NCBI GenBank assembly: GCA_046047495.1
Contig: JBJOHV010000098.1
Coordinates: 1 to 9,235 of the forward strand
DNA length: 9,235 nt
Source: NORP240 sp046047495
GTDB lineage: Bacteria > Pseudomonadota > Gammaproteobacteria > Pseudomonadales > Pseudohongiellaceae
Reading direction: 5' to 3'
The notes beneath the pieces were generated by a model. The model was not told where the DNA came from. It did no database searches and worked only from the letters and a program-made list of their open reading frames with translations. This document shows positions 1 to 6,926 of this stretch, in pieces; the stretch's first letter is position 1, and the number at the start of each line of letters is the position of its first letter. The position numbers and the translations under genes are program-made.

Positions 1-1199
1 AGGATTACAGCGACTTCGGCAACACCACCAAGCCCAAGATCGGCCTCAACTGGAAGCCCACCGACTGGTTGATGCTGCGCGCCTCCTACAATGAGGGCTT
101 CATGGCACCCAGCCTGGCGGCCCTGTACACCAGCCCGCGCTGGACCATTACCGCCGGTGCCGGCAGCATCGATGCCTATCGCAACCCGGCCCTGAACGAG
201 GGGCCCTATGTGATGCGCACCTATTTCGGTGGCAACCCGAATCTGCAGGCCCAGGAGTCGGAAGGCGAGACCTGGGGCTTCGTGATCGATGTGCCCTTCA
301 TCGAGGGGCTGACCTTCAGCGCCGACTGGTGGAGCATCGACCGCACCAACCTGCTGGGCCAGCGCTCCACCGGCCAGATCGACGAGAGCGACACCGGCCT
401 GTTGCGGGCCTATACCCAGCAGCAACTGGCAGCCGGTGTGCCCATCAACCAGATCGACCTGGGCAGCGGCACGCCCAACTACAAGGGTGACCAGGACGTG
501 GTGCGCTATGCACTGACCCCGGAGGACATCGCGGCGTTCGCGGCCTACAACGCGGCCAACCCCGGCACCCCCGTGGCGGCGGCGGGTCGTATCTTCTCCC
601 GCAACCAGCCGTTCCTGAACCTGTCCACCAGTGAGAACAGCGGCGTGGACCTGACCGCCCGCTATGAGCTTCGCGGCCTGTCCTTCGGCGACCTGGTGTT
701 CAGCACCGAGTGGGCCTACCTGGACACGGCGATGTCGACCCTGGAGCCGGCCAACGTGGCGCCCATCGTCAACGACCTGATGTTCGCCAACGGCTCGGCG
801 GAATGGCGCGGCACCTCCAATGTGTTCTGGCGCAGCGGACCGTGGAATGCGGGCCTTGGCATCTACTACGTGGGTGAGACCCATGACGGTGCCACCACGA
901 CCCAGGCCCTGTACGAGAGCCTCGGCCAGCCCGACTACATCGAGCCGTTCTACACCCAGGGCCGCACCGTGTACCGGCTGGTGGTGGATCCCTTCACCAC
1001 CTACAACCTGTCCATCGGTTATCAGTTCGATGATGCCCAGTCGCCCCTGTTGCGGGACACACGGATTCGTCTGTCCATCAGCAACCTGACCGACGAGGAG
1101 CCGCCATTGAACTCCGCCGACTTCGGCTATGACCCGTCCGTGAGCCAGTCCCTGCTGGCCGGCCGCAGCTGGGCGCTGGAGTTTTCCCGACGGTTCTAG
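1..1199 (+). CDS. TonB-dependent outer-membrane receptor, C-terminal part (5' end outside window)
   Basis: The reading frame is open from base 3 and ends at TAG 1197-1199; the N-terminal plug and TonB box lie upstream of the window. The translation has the usual features of a TonB-dependent beta-barrel. Near its start it has alternating hydrophobic strands and a RASYNEGFMAPSL segment, the counterpart of the common 'SYsxGFrAPS' barrel motif. A GGNPNLQAQESE stretch corresponds to the 'NPxLkpEts' motif, and a late RLSISNLTDEEPP segment matches 'v.NLfDe.PP'. It ends in SWALEFSRRF, with the terminal aromatic residue needed for barrel insertion. Such receptors use TonB/ExbBD energy to import siderophores, metal complexes, cobalamin, glycans or other bulky nutrients. 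The substrate cannot be told from this fragment. A hairpin repeat follows the stop, so it is probably transcribed separately from the amine dehydrogenase genes, although it lies on the same strand. Confidence 0.93.
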   Translation, partial: DYSDFGNTTKPKIGLNWKPTDWLMLRASYNEGFMAPSLAALYTSPRWTITAGAGSIDAYRNPALNEGPYVMRTYFGGNPNLQAQESEGETWGFVIDVPFIEGLTFSADWWSIDRTNLLGQRSTGQIDESDTGLLRAYTQQQLAAGVPINQIDLGSGTPNYKGDQDVVRYALTPEDIAAFAAYNAANPGTPVAAAGRIFSRNQPFLNLSTSENSGVDLTARYELRGLSFGDLVFSTEWAYLDTAMSTLEPANVAPIVNDLMFANGSAEWRGTSNVFWRSGPWNAGLGIYYVGETHDGATTTQALYESLGQPDYIEPFYTQGRTVYRLVVDPFTTYNLSIGYQFDDAQSPLLRDTRIRLSISNLTDEEPPLNSADFGYDPSVSQSLLAGRSWALEFSRRF

Positions 1200-1210
1200 T
1201 TGAGATGACG

Positions 1211-1238
1211 GGGGTCAGAGCAGGTATGCTCTGACCCC
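1211..1238. repeat. REP-like hairpin 1 (12-bp perfect stem)
   Basis: The arms GGGGTCAGAGCA (1211-1222) and TGCTCTGACCCC (1227-1238) are perfect inverted repeats around a GGTA loop. The same arm recurs at 1251-1278, making a pair of stem-loops 12 bases apart. From memory, hairpins with a GGGGTCAGAGC arm are dispersed in many proteobacterial genomes next to REP-associated tyrosine transposases. No such transposase gene is present here. Confidence 0.8.
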
Positions 1239-1248
1239 AGCCCGAATC

Positions 1249-1280
1249 ACGGGGTCAGAGCCTACCTGCTCTGACCCCGT
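1249..1280. repeat. REP-like hairpin 2 (13-bp perfect stem)
   Basis: The arms ACGGGGTCAGAGC (1249-1261) and GCTCTGACCCCGT (1268-1280) pair perfectly around a six-base CTACCT loop. It shares its 11-base core arm with hairpin 1, and its loop resembles the reverse complement of the first loop region (AGCAGGTA against TACCTGCT). This suggests two copies in opposite orientation, as in BIME-type REP pairs. Confidence 0.8.
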
Positions 1281-1287
1281 CCTTTTT
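1249..1287 (+). terminator. Possible rho-independent terminator of the receptor gene
   Basis: The GC-rich stem of hairpin 2 is followed two bases later by a run of five T (1283-1287). That is the architecture of an intrinsic terminator, 50 bases after the receptor stop codon. The T-run is short and is part of an AT palindrome, so termination is an inference. Confidence 0.45.
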
Positions 1288-1297
1288 GATCAAAAAG
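1282..1297. repeat. 16-bp perfect palindrome CTTTTTGATCAAAAAG
   Basis: This AT-rich palindrome lies directly after hairpin 2 and is followed by TAATCCCTCCGTCCCC. I read it, together with the two hairpins, as part of one dispersed repeat unit (about 1211-1319). It could in principle be an operator for the gene starting at 1361, but nothing in the sequence supports that over a repeat. Confidence 0.6.
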
Positions 1298-1360
1298 TAA
1301 TCCCTCCGTCCCCTTAATCGTGGACAACACTGCCCTGCGGGGCTACCGTTGGCCCACACC

Positions 1361-2428
1361 ATGAGAGCGGATACCGTCACTGTGTTCCCGAAGCTGGCTG
1401 TGCGGCTGGTCGCCGCCGGTCTGCTGGCGTGTGCCGCGCCCCTGGCGGCCCAGGAGGCATTTTTGCCGCGCACCGCCTGGGGCGTTCCGGATTTTACCGG
1501 CACCTGGAATTTCAGTGATCCGACACCGCTGGAGCGCCCGCAGCGCTATGGCAACCGGGAATTCCTGACGGAGGAGGAGTTGGCCCAGCAGGCCGAGGAC
1601 TTCGCGCGTCGGCAGCAGGCCGCCGATGCCCGGGAGGTGGAGGTGGCGCGCCGGGTGCTGGATGAGCCCACCGACGACACCGGTGCCTTCAACCGGTTCT
1701 GGAACGATCAGGAGCCGCCGGGACTGAACCCCCGCACCTCCCAGATCGTTTATCCCCTGGATGGCCGCCTGCCGGCGCTGACCGATCCGGCCAATGTGCA
1801 ATATTCATCACCCCCCGATAATCCGTGCTCCGACGGTCTGGCCGAGCCGGGGCGGCCGGTGCGCATTTCCTATGGCGCCCTGAGCTGCGATCGGCCGGAG
1901 GACTTTGCCCTGGCCACCCGCTGTCTGCATTGGCCCCAGACCGGTGGGCCCCACACCGTGGGCAATGCCTACAACAACAATATCCTGATTGTGCAGACGC
2001 CTGACCATGTGGTGATCCATGCCGAGATGGGCAATGCGCCCCGCATCGTGCCGTTGGACGGCAGGCCGTTTGCCGATCCGCGCCTGGTGTCCTGGACCGG
2101 CAGTTCCCGGGGCTGGTTCGAGGGAGAGACACTGGTGGTTGAAACCCGCCATGTGAGTCATCAGGTGGCGAGTCTGTTCTTCCGCGCCGTTGCCTACGGT
2201 GACGCTTCCGCCCGGGTATTGACGGAGCGCTTCACGCCGCTGGGTGACGGGGTGCTGGAATACGAATACACCATCGATGACCCCGCCACTTTCAGTGACC
2301 GTGTCACGGTGCGTACCCGCATGTCCCGCCTCACTGATCGGATGTTCGAGTACGCCTGCCACGAGGGCAACTATGCCCTGACCAATATGCTGCGGGCGGC
2401 GCGGCGGTTGGAGCAGCAAGAGCCTTGA
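1361..2428 (+). CDS. Exported protein of unknown function
   Basis: This gene encodes a 355-residue protein with a signal peptide: basic N-terminus, hydrophobic stretch at about 12-29, and AAQ cleavage near residue 30. It is therefore predicted to be periplasmic. It belongs to an uncharacterised family I recognise by conserved segments that recur in Acidobacteria and Gammaproteobacteria. These are WGVPDFTGTWNF (about 40-51), LTEEELA, NAYNNNILIVQTPDHVVI (202-219), RIVPLDGRP (228-236), SSRGWFEGETLVVET, and a late YEYTIDDPATF. No catalytic motif or cofactor site is evident, so I assign no function. ATG 1361 is chosen because it starts the signal peptide; an in-frame TTG at 1349 is the alternative. 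There is no clear ribosome-binding site. The stop overlaps the TTG start of the NosR-like gene by four bases, so the two are probably co-translated and may act together in the periplasm. Confidence 0.85.
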   Translation: MRADTVTVFPKLAVRLVAAGLLACAAPLAAQEAFLPRTAWGVPDFTGTWNFSDPTPLERPQRYGNREFLTEEELAQQAEDFARRQQAADAREVEVARRVLDEPTDDTGAFNRFWNDQEPPGLNPRTSQIVYPLDGRLPALTDPANVQYSSPPDNPCSDGLAEPGRPVRISYGALSCDRPEDFALATRCLHWPQTGGPHTVGNAYNNNILIVQTPDHVVIHAEMGNAPRIVPLDGRPFADPRLVSWTGSSRGWFEGETLVVETRHVSHQVASLFFRAVAYGDASARVLTERFTPLGDGVLEYEYTIDDPATFSDRVTVRTRMSRLTDRMFEYACHEGNYALTNMLRAARRLEQQEP

Positions 2429-4491
2429 GACTGCCGGCACTGCCACGGTTTGCCCTGCTGCTGGCGTGGTTGCTGTGGCCCCTGTTGCCGGGTCATGCCC
2501 AGACACCGTTTTCGACGGACATTCAAGCGCAGTGGTTGCAAGAGGTTTTGCCGGCAGCGGACACGTTTTCCGATAGAGAAGCCGGGGAGTTTCCGGTGTA
2601 TCGAGGCTACCGCACCGATGCCGCCAGCGGCGCCCGGGAGCCGGTGGGCTTCGTGTTCACCAACCGGGATTACCCGCCCATGGCGGTGGGCTATGCGGCC
2701 CCCATCGACGTGCTGATCGGCCTGGACCTCACCGGCACGGTCACGGCCATCAAGATTCTCGACTACACCGAGTCCTACCGTTATTCCCGGGGCGACTTCA
2801 TCGATGATGCCGGGTTTCTCGCCCAGTTCCGCAACAAGTCCCTGGACGATGAGTACCGCCTCAACCGGGACATCGATGGCCTCAGCGCCGCCAGCCTCAC
2901 CGCCGTGGCCATCGCCCGCAGTGTGGGGGAAACCGCCCGCAGGGTGGCGCGGGCCTATCTGGACTATGGCACCGGCGACGCCGCGCAGCAGCGCACCGCA
3001 GCCCGGGTGAGGGAGCAGTTGTCCTTTTATGACTGGTCCGATCTGGTGCAACAGGGCATCGTGACCCGCCTGCAGGCCGGCGGCATCGACGGCCGGCCCC
3101 TGAGCCTGGCCTTCACCTATGGCGGACATGCGGCCCTGGGGGAGTATTTCATCGGCCGGGAGGCCTATACCCAGGCCATGACCGATGCCTCCTTCAAGGC
3201 GGGGCCCGGTCAGCAGGTATTGATCGCCGTGAGCGGCCCGGGGGCGGGACCGCAACCCGAAGCCGGACCGCAATTGCTTGCCGGCACCACCGTCGGTGAA
3301 CACGCCAGTGCGGAGTTCCGCTGGCTGACCCTGTCGGTGCAGCAGGATGAGCTGATCCGCTACGTGGCGGATTACCGCTACAGTGCCGCGGGCCGCGCCG
3401 ATCAGGGTGCCGTGGCGGGGCAGGCGGATTACGCCCTGCTGCTGACCCTGCATCCGGACTTCGATATCACCCGGCCCCTGACCTTCATCTATCACTCAAC
3501 GGGACCGGAGGGGGATGTGCGGGCGGACTTTGCCCTGTCCGGTGTGGGCCTCAGCCTGGCCCGCAACGAGCCGCTGTTGAGCGATGAGGAACTGCTGGCC
3601 CGGCGCCTGGCCGAAGCCGGGTGGGTGGAACGGCTGTGGCTGGCGCCGCCCTGGGGAACCGTGCCCCTGCTGGATGTGCTGCTGTTGTGCGGGGTGCTGA
3701 TCCTGGTCAGCGCGGCCTTCGCCAGCAAGCGGGCGGAGCTGCGCTGGGCGGCCCTGCTGGTCACCCTGTTTTACCTGGGCTTTTACAAGAACGGCTTCCT
3801 GTCGGTATCCCATATCACCAGTGTGATAAAGCAGGGCCCCGCGGCCCTGACCCATAATTTCACGGTGCTGATGATCGCCCTGTTCACCCTCATCACCACA
3901 CTGCTGTGGGGCCGGGTGTTCTGTTCCTCCCTGTGTCCCTTCGGGGCGCTGCAGGATGTCATCAGCCGCCTGACACCGAAGCGCTGGCGCATCACCGTGC
4001 CCCGGGGGCTGCATGACCGGGCCCTGTACATCAAATACGGCATCCTGGCCCTGATCCTCGTGGCGGCGGTGGTGGTCCCCGGTGTGAGCCTGTTCCAGTA
4101 TTTCGAGCCCTTCGGCACCGTGTTCTTTTTCAGTTCCTCCCTGCTGCTGTGGTCCATCCTCGGGGTCGTTCTGATCGGCTGCGTGGTGGTGACCCGCTTC
4201 TATTGCCGCTATGTGTGTCCCCTGGGGGCGGCGCTGGGGGTGCTGTCCCTGTTGAGTCCGCTGCGCATCCGGCGGGTGCCCCAGTGCAGCGTGTGCCGGG
4301 TCTGTGAACAGGCCTGCCCCACCGGGGCCATCCGGGCCGAGGCCATCGATTTCAAGGAATGTGTGCGCTGCGATGTGTGCGAAGCCAAATTGCTGAAACG
4401 GGCCGGCAGTTGCCGCCACACCATGGCGGAGATCGACCGGCGCCGTGGCCGGCCGCCGGTGGACGTCATTCCCATTTTGGTGCGTGACTGA
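2425..4491 (+). CDS. NosR/NirI-like membrane protein with FMN-binding domain and 4Fe-4S ferredoxin tail
   Basis: This 688-residue protein has NosR architecture. It begins with a signal peptide (cleavage after GHA, about residue 25) and a periplasmic FMN-binding domain at about 75-185. The flavinylation-type motif SAASLT (154-159) has T159 as the candidate FMN attachment residue. Membrane helices lie at about 413-433, 441-456, 479-496, 535-557 and 573-591. Two Cx3CP motifs are present, C500/C504 and C594/C598. The cytoplasmic ferredoxin region has C621-C624-C627-C631-P and a second set C646-C649-C652 plus C663. Relatives pass electrons across the membrane between Fe-S and covalent flavin centres; NosR does so for nitrous oxide reductase. 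Here it sits beside an amine dehydrogenase operon that lacks mauM/mauN, so I infer an electron-transfer role in that system. The TTG start at 2425 gives the only intact signal peptide, has GGAG at 2410-2413, and overlaps the preceding stop (TTGA). No ApbE flavin transferase is in the window. Confidence 0.85.
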   Translation: MRLPALPRFALLLAWLLWPLLPGHAQTPFSTDIQAQWLQEVLPAADTFSDREAGEFPVYRGYRTDAASGAREPVGFVFTNRDYPPMAVGYAAPIDVLIGLDLTGTVTAIKILDYTESYRYSRGDFIDDAGFLAQFRNKSLDDEYRLNRDIDGLSAASLTAVAIARSVGETARRVARAYLDYGTGDAAQQRTAARVREQLSFYDWSDLVQQGIVTRLQAGGIDGRPLSLAFTYGGHAALGEYFIGREAYTQAMTDASFKAGPGQQVLIAVSGPGAGPQPEAGPQLLAGTTVGEHASAEFRWLTLSVQQDELIRYVADYRYSAAGRADQGAVAGQADYALLLTLHPDFDITRPLTFIYHSTGPEGDVRADFALSGVGLSLARNEPLLSDEELLARRLAEAGWVERLWLAPPWGTVPLLDVLLLCGVLILVSAAFASKRAELRWAALLVTLFYLGFYKNGFLSVSHITSVIKQGPAALTHNFTVLMIALFTLITTLLWGRVFCSSLCPFGALQDVISRLTPKRWRITVPRGLHDRALYIKYGILALILVAAVVVPGVSLFQYFEPFGTVFFFSSSLLLWSILGVVLIGCVVVTRFYCRYVCPLGAALGVLSLLSPLRIRRVPQCSVCRVCEQACPTGAIRAEAIDFKECVRCDVCEAKLLKRAGSCRHTMAEIDRRRGRPPVDVIPILVRD

Positions 4492-4520
4492 AGCCCGCTG
4501 CAGTTTCGTTCCTCGAGTGC

Positions 4521-4549
4521 TTGCCTTGCTTCTGAGGGACGCCTAAAGT
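4521..4549 (+). promoter_or_regulatory. Possible sigma70-type promoter for the mau operon
   Basis: TTGCCT (4521-4526) and TAAAGT (4544-4549) are each four-of-six matches to the -35 and -10 consensus, with a 17-base spacer. They lie about 75 bases before mauB in the only sizeable gap (4492-4624) upstream of the operon. No strong terminator hairpin separates the NosR-like gene from mauB, so read-through from upstream is equally possible. Confidence 0.3.
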
Positions 4550-4614
4550 ACAGGGCAGCCTGTCAGCATTACCAGGGTCGGCCGCCAGTCTCCTGCCAAT
4601 TACAGCCTATAAAT

Positions 4615-4618
4615 GGAG
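4615..4618 (+). promoter_or_regulatory. Ribosome-binding site fixing the mauB start at 4625
   Basis: GGAG lies six bases before ATG 4625. It overlaps the earlier in-frame ATG at 4613, which has no Shine-Dalgarno of its own. This, and a clean signal peptide starting MLQRTICF, favours 4625 as the start. Confidence 0.65.
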
Positions 4619-4624
4619 TGTCAG

Positions 4625-5761
4625 ATGTTGCAACGCACGATCTGTTTTCTAAGCCTGGTGCTCTGGGGTGCCGCCGCCAATGCGCAGTGGGACAGTGTGA
4701 CAGGAACAGTGGCGACCATCGGGGAGACCAATGAACACTGGTTCTCCGTCAGGGGCAGGGACACAGCCTTCCTGATCGACGGTGATGCGGGCGAGGTGAA
4801 GGGCACCCTGGTGCTGTCCCGCTTCTCGCCGGCCATCCGGCCCCATATGGCGGTCAATCGGATCTATTCCTATGGAAGCTACTACTCCCGGGGGTATTAC
4901 GGTGATCGCGAGGATGTGGTGCTGATCTTCGATGCCAGCACCACCGAGCCGGTCGGCGAGATTCCCCTGCCGCCCAGATCCGCCGGCATCGGCCACAGCG
5001 GCATGATTTCCCTGCTGAAGGACACCTACCTGGGGGTGTGGAACATCTCCCCGGCCACGTCCTTCAGCGTCACCAACATCCGCACCAATGAGTTCGTCAC
5101 GGAAATCGCCACCCCCGGTTGCGCCATGATCTATGCCATCGAGGACGGCTTCATCATGCCCTGTTCCGACGGCAGCATTCAGTACATCGAGCTGACTGAT
5201 GCGGGCGAGGAGACCGAGCGCACCCGCAGTGAGGTGTTCTTCAATACCCTGGAAGATCCGGTGTTCGACTACGCGGTGCCGGCCGGCGACGGCTGGCTGT
5301 TCCTGTCCCTGGAAGGCCAGGTGTTCGAGGTCACGGTGTCCAACGGCCGGGTGCTGGTGTCGGAGCCCTGGTCCATCAATCCCCCCTCCGACGGCGAGGC
5401 GGACATCAATGGTGTGAAGCGCACCAACGACGACGACTGGCGCATCAGCGGCCGCCAGCCCTTCGCCTACAACCACGAAACCGGCTATCTGATGACCATC
5501 ATGCACCAGGGCGGCGGCCAGGAAACCTTCGAGGATCCCGGCACCGAGATCTGGGGCTTCAATATTCGCACCCAGCGCCGGGGTTATCGCCTGGCGGCGG
5601 AGGAGGGGGAGGATTTCAGTTCCGTGCAGCTGACCCCCGATGCCGATCCCCTGATGATCGTCACCGGCAGCGAAGGAGTGGGGATCTATCACCCCCAGTC
5701 CGGCAAGAAGCTGCGGGAGGTCAACATCAGTGGCGGCCTCATCCAGAATCTCTATGAGTGA
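4625..5761 (+). CDS. mauB: TTQ-dependent amine dehydrogenase, heavy (alpha) chain
   Basis: This 378-residue precursor has a Sec signal peptide of about 20 residues (cleavage ANA|QW), so it is periplasmic. The mature part reads as the seven-bladed beta-propeller of the amine dehydrogenase heavy-chain family. Recognisable family segments include REDVVLIFD with EIPLPP, SPATSFSV, the cysteine pair C166/C180 in TPGC...MPCSDGS, DWRISGRQPFAYNHETGYL, TPDADPLMIVTGSEGVGIY, and the end KLREVNISG. The C166/C180 pair matches the conserved disulfide loop before the 'DGS' turn in methylamine dehydrogenase. The heavy chain scaffolds two light chains in an alpha2beta2 enzyme that oxidatively deaminates primary amines to aldehyde plus ammonia. 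The chain is slightly shorter than the Paracoccus protein, nearer to aromatic amine dehydrogenase (from memory), so the symbol mauB could equally be aauB. It is the first gene of the operon; mauE follows after 18 bases. Confidence 0.93.
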   Translation: MLQRTICFLSLVLWGAAANAQWDSVTGTVATIGETNEHWFSVRGRDTAFLIDGDAGEVKGTLVLSRFSPAIRPHMAVNRIYSYGSYYSRGYYGDREDVVLIFDASTTEPVGEIPLPPRSAGIGHSGMISLLKDTYLGVWNISPATSFSVTNIRTNEFVTEIATPGCAMIYAIEDGFIMPCSDGSIQYIELTDAGEETERTRSEVFFNTLEDPVFDYAVPAGDGWLFLSLEGQVFEVTVSNGRVLVSEPWSINPPSDGEADINGVKRTNDDDWRISGRQPFAYNHETGYLMTIMHQGGGQETFEDPGTEIWGFNIRTQRRGYRLAAEEGEDFSSVQLTPDADPLMIVTGSEGVGIYHPQSGKKLREVNISGGLIQNLYE

Positions 5762-5779
5762 GTCAGCGGGAGCCGCGCG

Positions 5780-6298
5780 ATGATCGACCCTCTGGTGCCA
5801 TTGATACTTGCCTTGTCCCTGGCCTTGCTGTTCTTCATGGCGGCGAATCACAAGCTCAAGCACTTTGCCCATTTTCAGGCCTCCCTGGGGGCCTATGAGA
5901 TCGTCCCGCAGCCGCTGCTGCCGGTGGTGGCGCGCACGCTTCCCTGGCTGGAGATGGCCCTGGTGTTCCTGCTGCTGATTCCCGCCAGCCGGGCTTTGGC
6001 CGGAGCGGTGGCCGCGGCCTTGCTGGTGGTGTATGGCCTGGCCATGGCGGTCAATCTCAAGCGCGGCCGCAGCGAGATCGATTGCGGCTGCGGTGATGCG
6101 CCCCAGACCCTGTCCGGGTGGCTGCTGCTGCGCAACGCCTTGCTGGCCTGCGGTGCGGTGATCGTGGCCCTGCCGGTGCTGGACCGCAGTCTGGCGGGTC
6201 TGGATCTGCTGCTCGTGGTCCTGTTCACCGCCGTGCTGGCCCTGTTCTACCTGACCGTGGATGAGCTGGTGCGCAATCACGCGGCAATCCTGAAATAG
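5780..6298 (+). CDS. mauE: MauE-type integral membrane maturation protein
   Basis: This 172-residue, very hydrophobic protein has about five membrane helices, at about 5-22, 54-69, 72-91, 115-134 and 140-160. Between helices three and four is the MauE/DoxX-like signature NLKRGRSEIDCGCGD, with the C102-G-C104 pair, followed by LLLRN. In the Paracoccus mau system, MauE and MauD are needed for a stable light chain and are thought to handle its many disulfides. The conserved CxC and the adjacent thioredoxin-like MauD fit a role in passing reducing or oxidising equivalents across the membrane. The ATG at 5780 has a good GGGAG (5768-5772) seven bases upstream. It sits in the usual B-E-D-A order. 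Confidence 0.93.
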   Translation: MIDPLVPLILALSLALLFFMAANHKLKHFAHFQASLGAYEIVPQPLLPVVARTLPWLEMALVFLLLIPASRALAGAVAAALLVVYGLAMAVNLKRGRSEIDCGCGDAPQTLSGWLLLRNALLACGAVIVALPVLDRSLAGLDLLLVVLFTAVLALFYLTVDELVRNHAAILK

Positions 6299-6308
6299 GC
6301 AACCGACA

Positions 6309-6926
6309 ATGAGTGCAGTAATGGAAAGTACCCTGTTTACCATCGTGATCCTGCTGGCCGTGATCGTCCTGCTGCTGGTGGTGGCCGTGTTCGCCCTGGC
6401 GCGCCAGATCGGCATCCTGCACACCCGGCTGGCACCAGCCGGCGCGTTGATGACCACCGCCGGTCCCAAAATAGGCCAACCGGCACCTGTTCTGTCGATC
6501 CCGGACATCAATGGAACACCGGTGGCCATCGGATCGCCGGCCAGGCTGGCCCAGCTGATCCTGTTCGTATCGCCCACCTGTCCCATCTGCAAGGATCTGG
6601 TGCCCATCGCAAAGGACATGGCCAAGGCGGAAAAGGTCAATCTGGTGTTCGCCAGTGATGGTGGCGAGCGCAAGGCCCATGACGACTATATCCAGCGCAT
6701 GAAGATCGCCAACTATCCCTACATCGTGTCCCTGGAACTGGGCATGAAGTTCGAGGTGGGCAAGCTGCCCTATGCCGTGCTGATCGACAGTGCCGGCGTG
6801 CTGCGTTCCAAGGGCCTGGTGAACAGCCGCGAGCATCTGGAGTCCCTGGTGCTGGCGATGCAGAGTGGCTATGAATCGATTCAGGACTATCTGACCAAAG
6901 TAGAGCGCATTGGAGATCCCGCGTGA
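6309..6926 (+). CDS. mauD: MauD-type membrane-anchored thioredoxin-fold protein
   Basis: This 205-residue protein has one N-terminal membrane helix (about 10-31) followed by a periplasmic thioredoxin/AhpC-like domain. The active-site motif is C91-P-I-C94 in LFVSPTCPICK, and the cis-proline region is KLPYAVLID. Family knowledge: MauD is required for biogenesis of the TTQ light chain, presumably as a disulfide isomerase or oxidoreductase specific to it. The matching client here is MauA with 14 cysteines in its mature part. ATG 6309 is preceded by a modest AGG at 6297-6299, which overlaps the mauE stop; an ATG at 6321 is a shorter alternative. The TGA stop shares one base with the ATG of mauA (TGATG). 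Confidence 0.94.
   Translation: MSAVMESTLFTIVILLAVIVLLLVVAVFALARQIGILHTRLAPAGALMTTAGPKIGQPAPVLSIPDINGTPVAIGSPARLAQLILFVSPTCPICKDLVPIAKDMAKAEKVNLVFASDGGERKAHDDYIQRMKIANYPYIVSLELGMKFEVGKLPYAVLIDSAGVLRSKGLVNSREHLESLVLAMQSGYESIQDYLTKVERIGDPA

Noticed and set aside
1282..1297. The AT palindrome as a transcription-factor operator for the gene at 1361
   Set aside because: It sits inside what looks like a dispersed repeat, about 64 bases before the start and without a convincing promoter around it.
2425..4491. Calling the NosR-like gene nosR itself, part of denitrification
   Set aside because: There is no nosZ, nosD or other nos gene in the window, and the neighbours are TTQ amine dehydrogenase genes. 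Only the architecture is shared.
4649..6673. A 674-codon open frame on the - strand across mauB, mauE and mauD
   Set aside because: It is antisense to three genes with clear family motifs and signal or membrane segments. Its translation is low-complexity, rich in His, Gln and Gly, with no domain. Long antisense frames are expected in GC-rich coding DNA.
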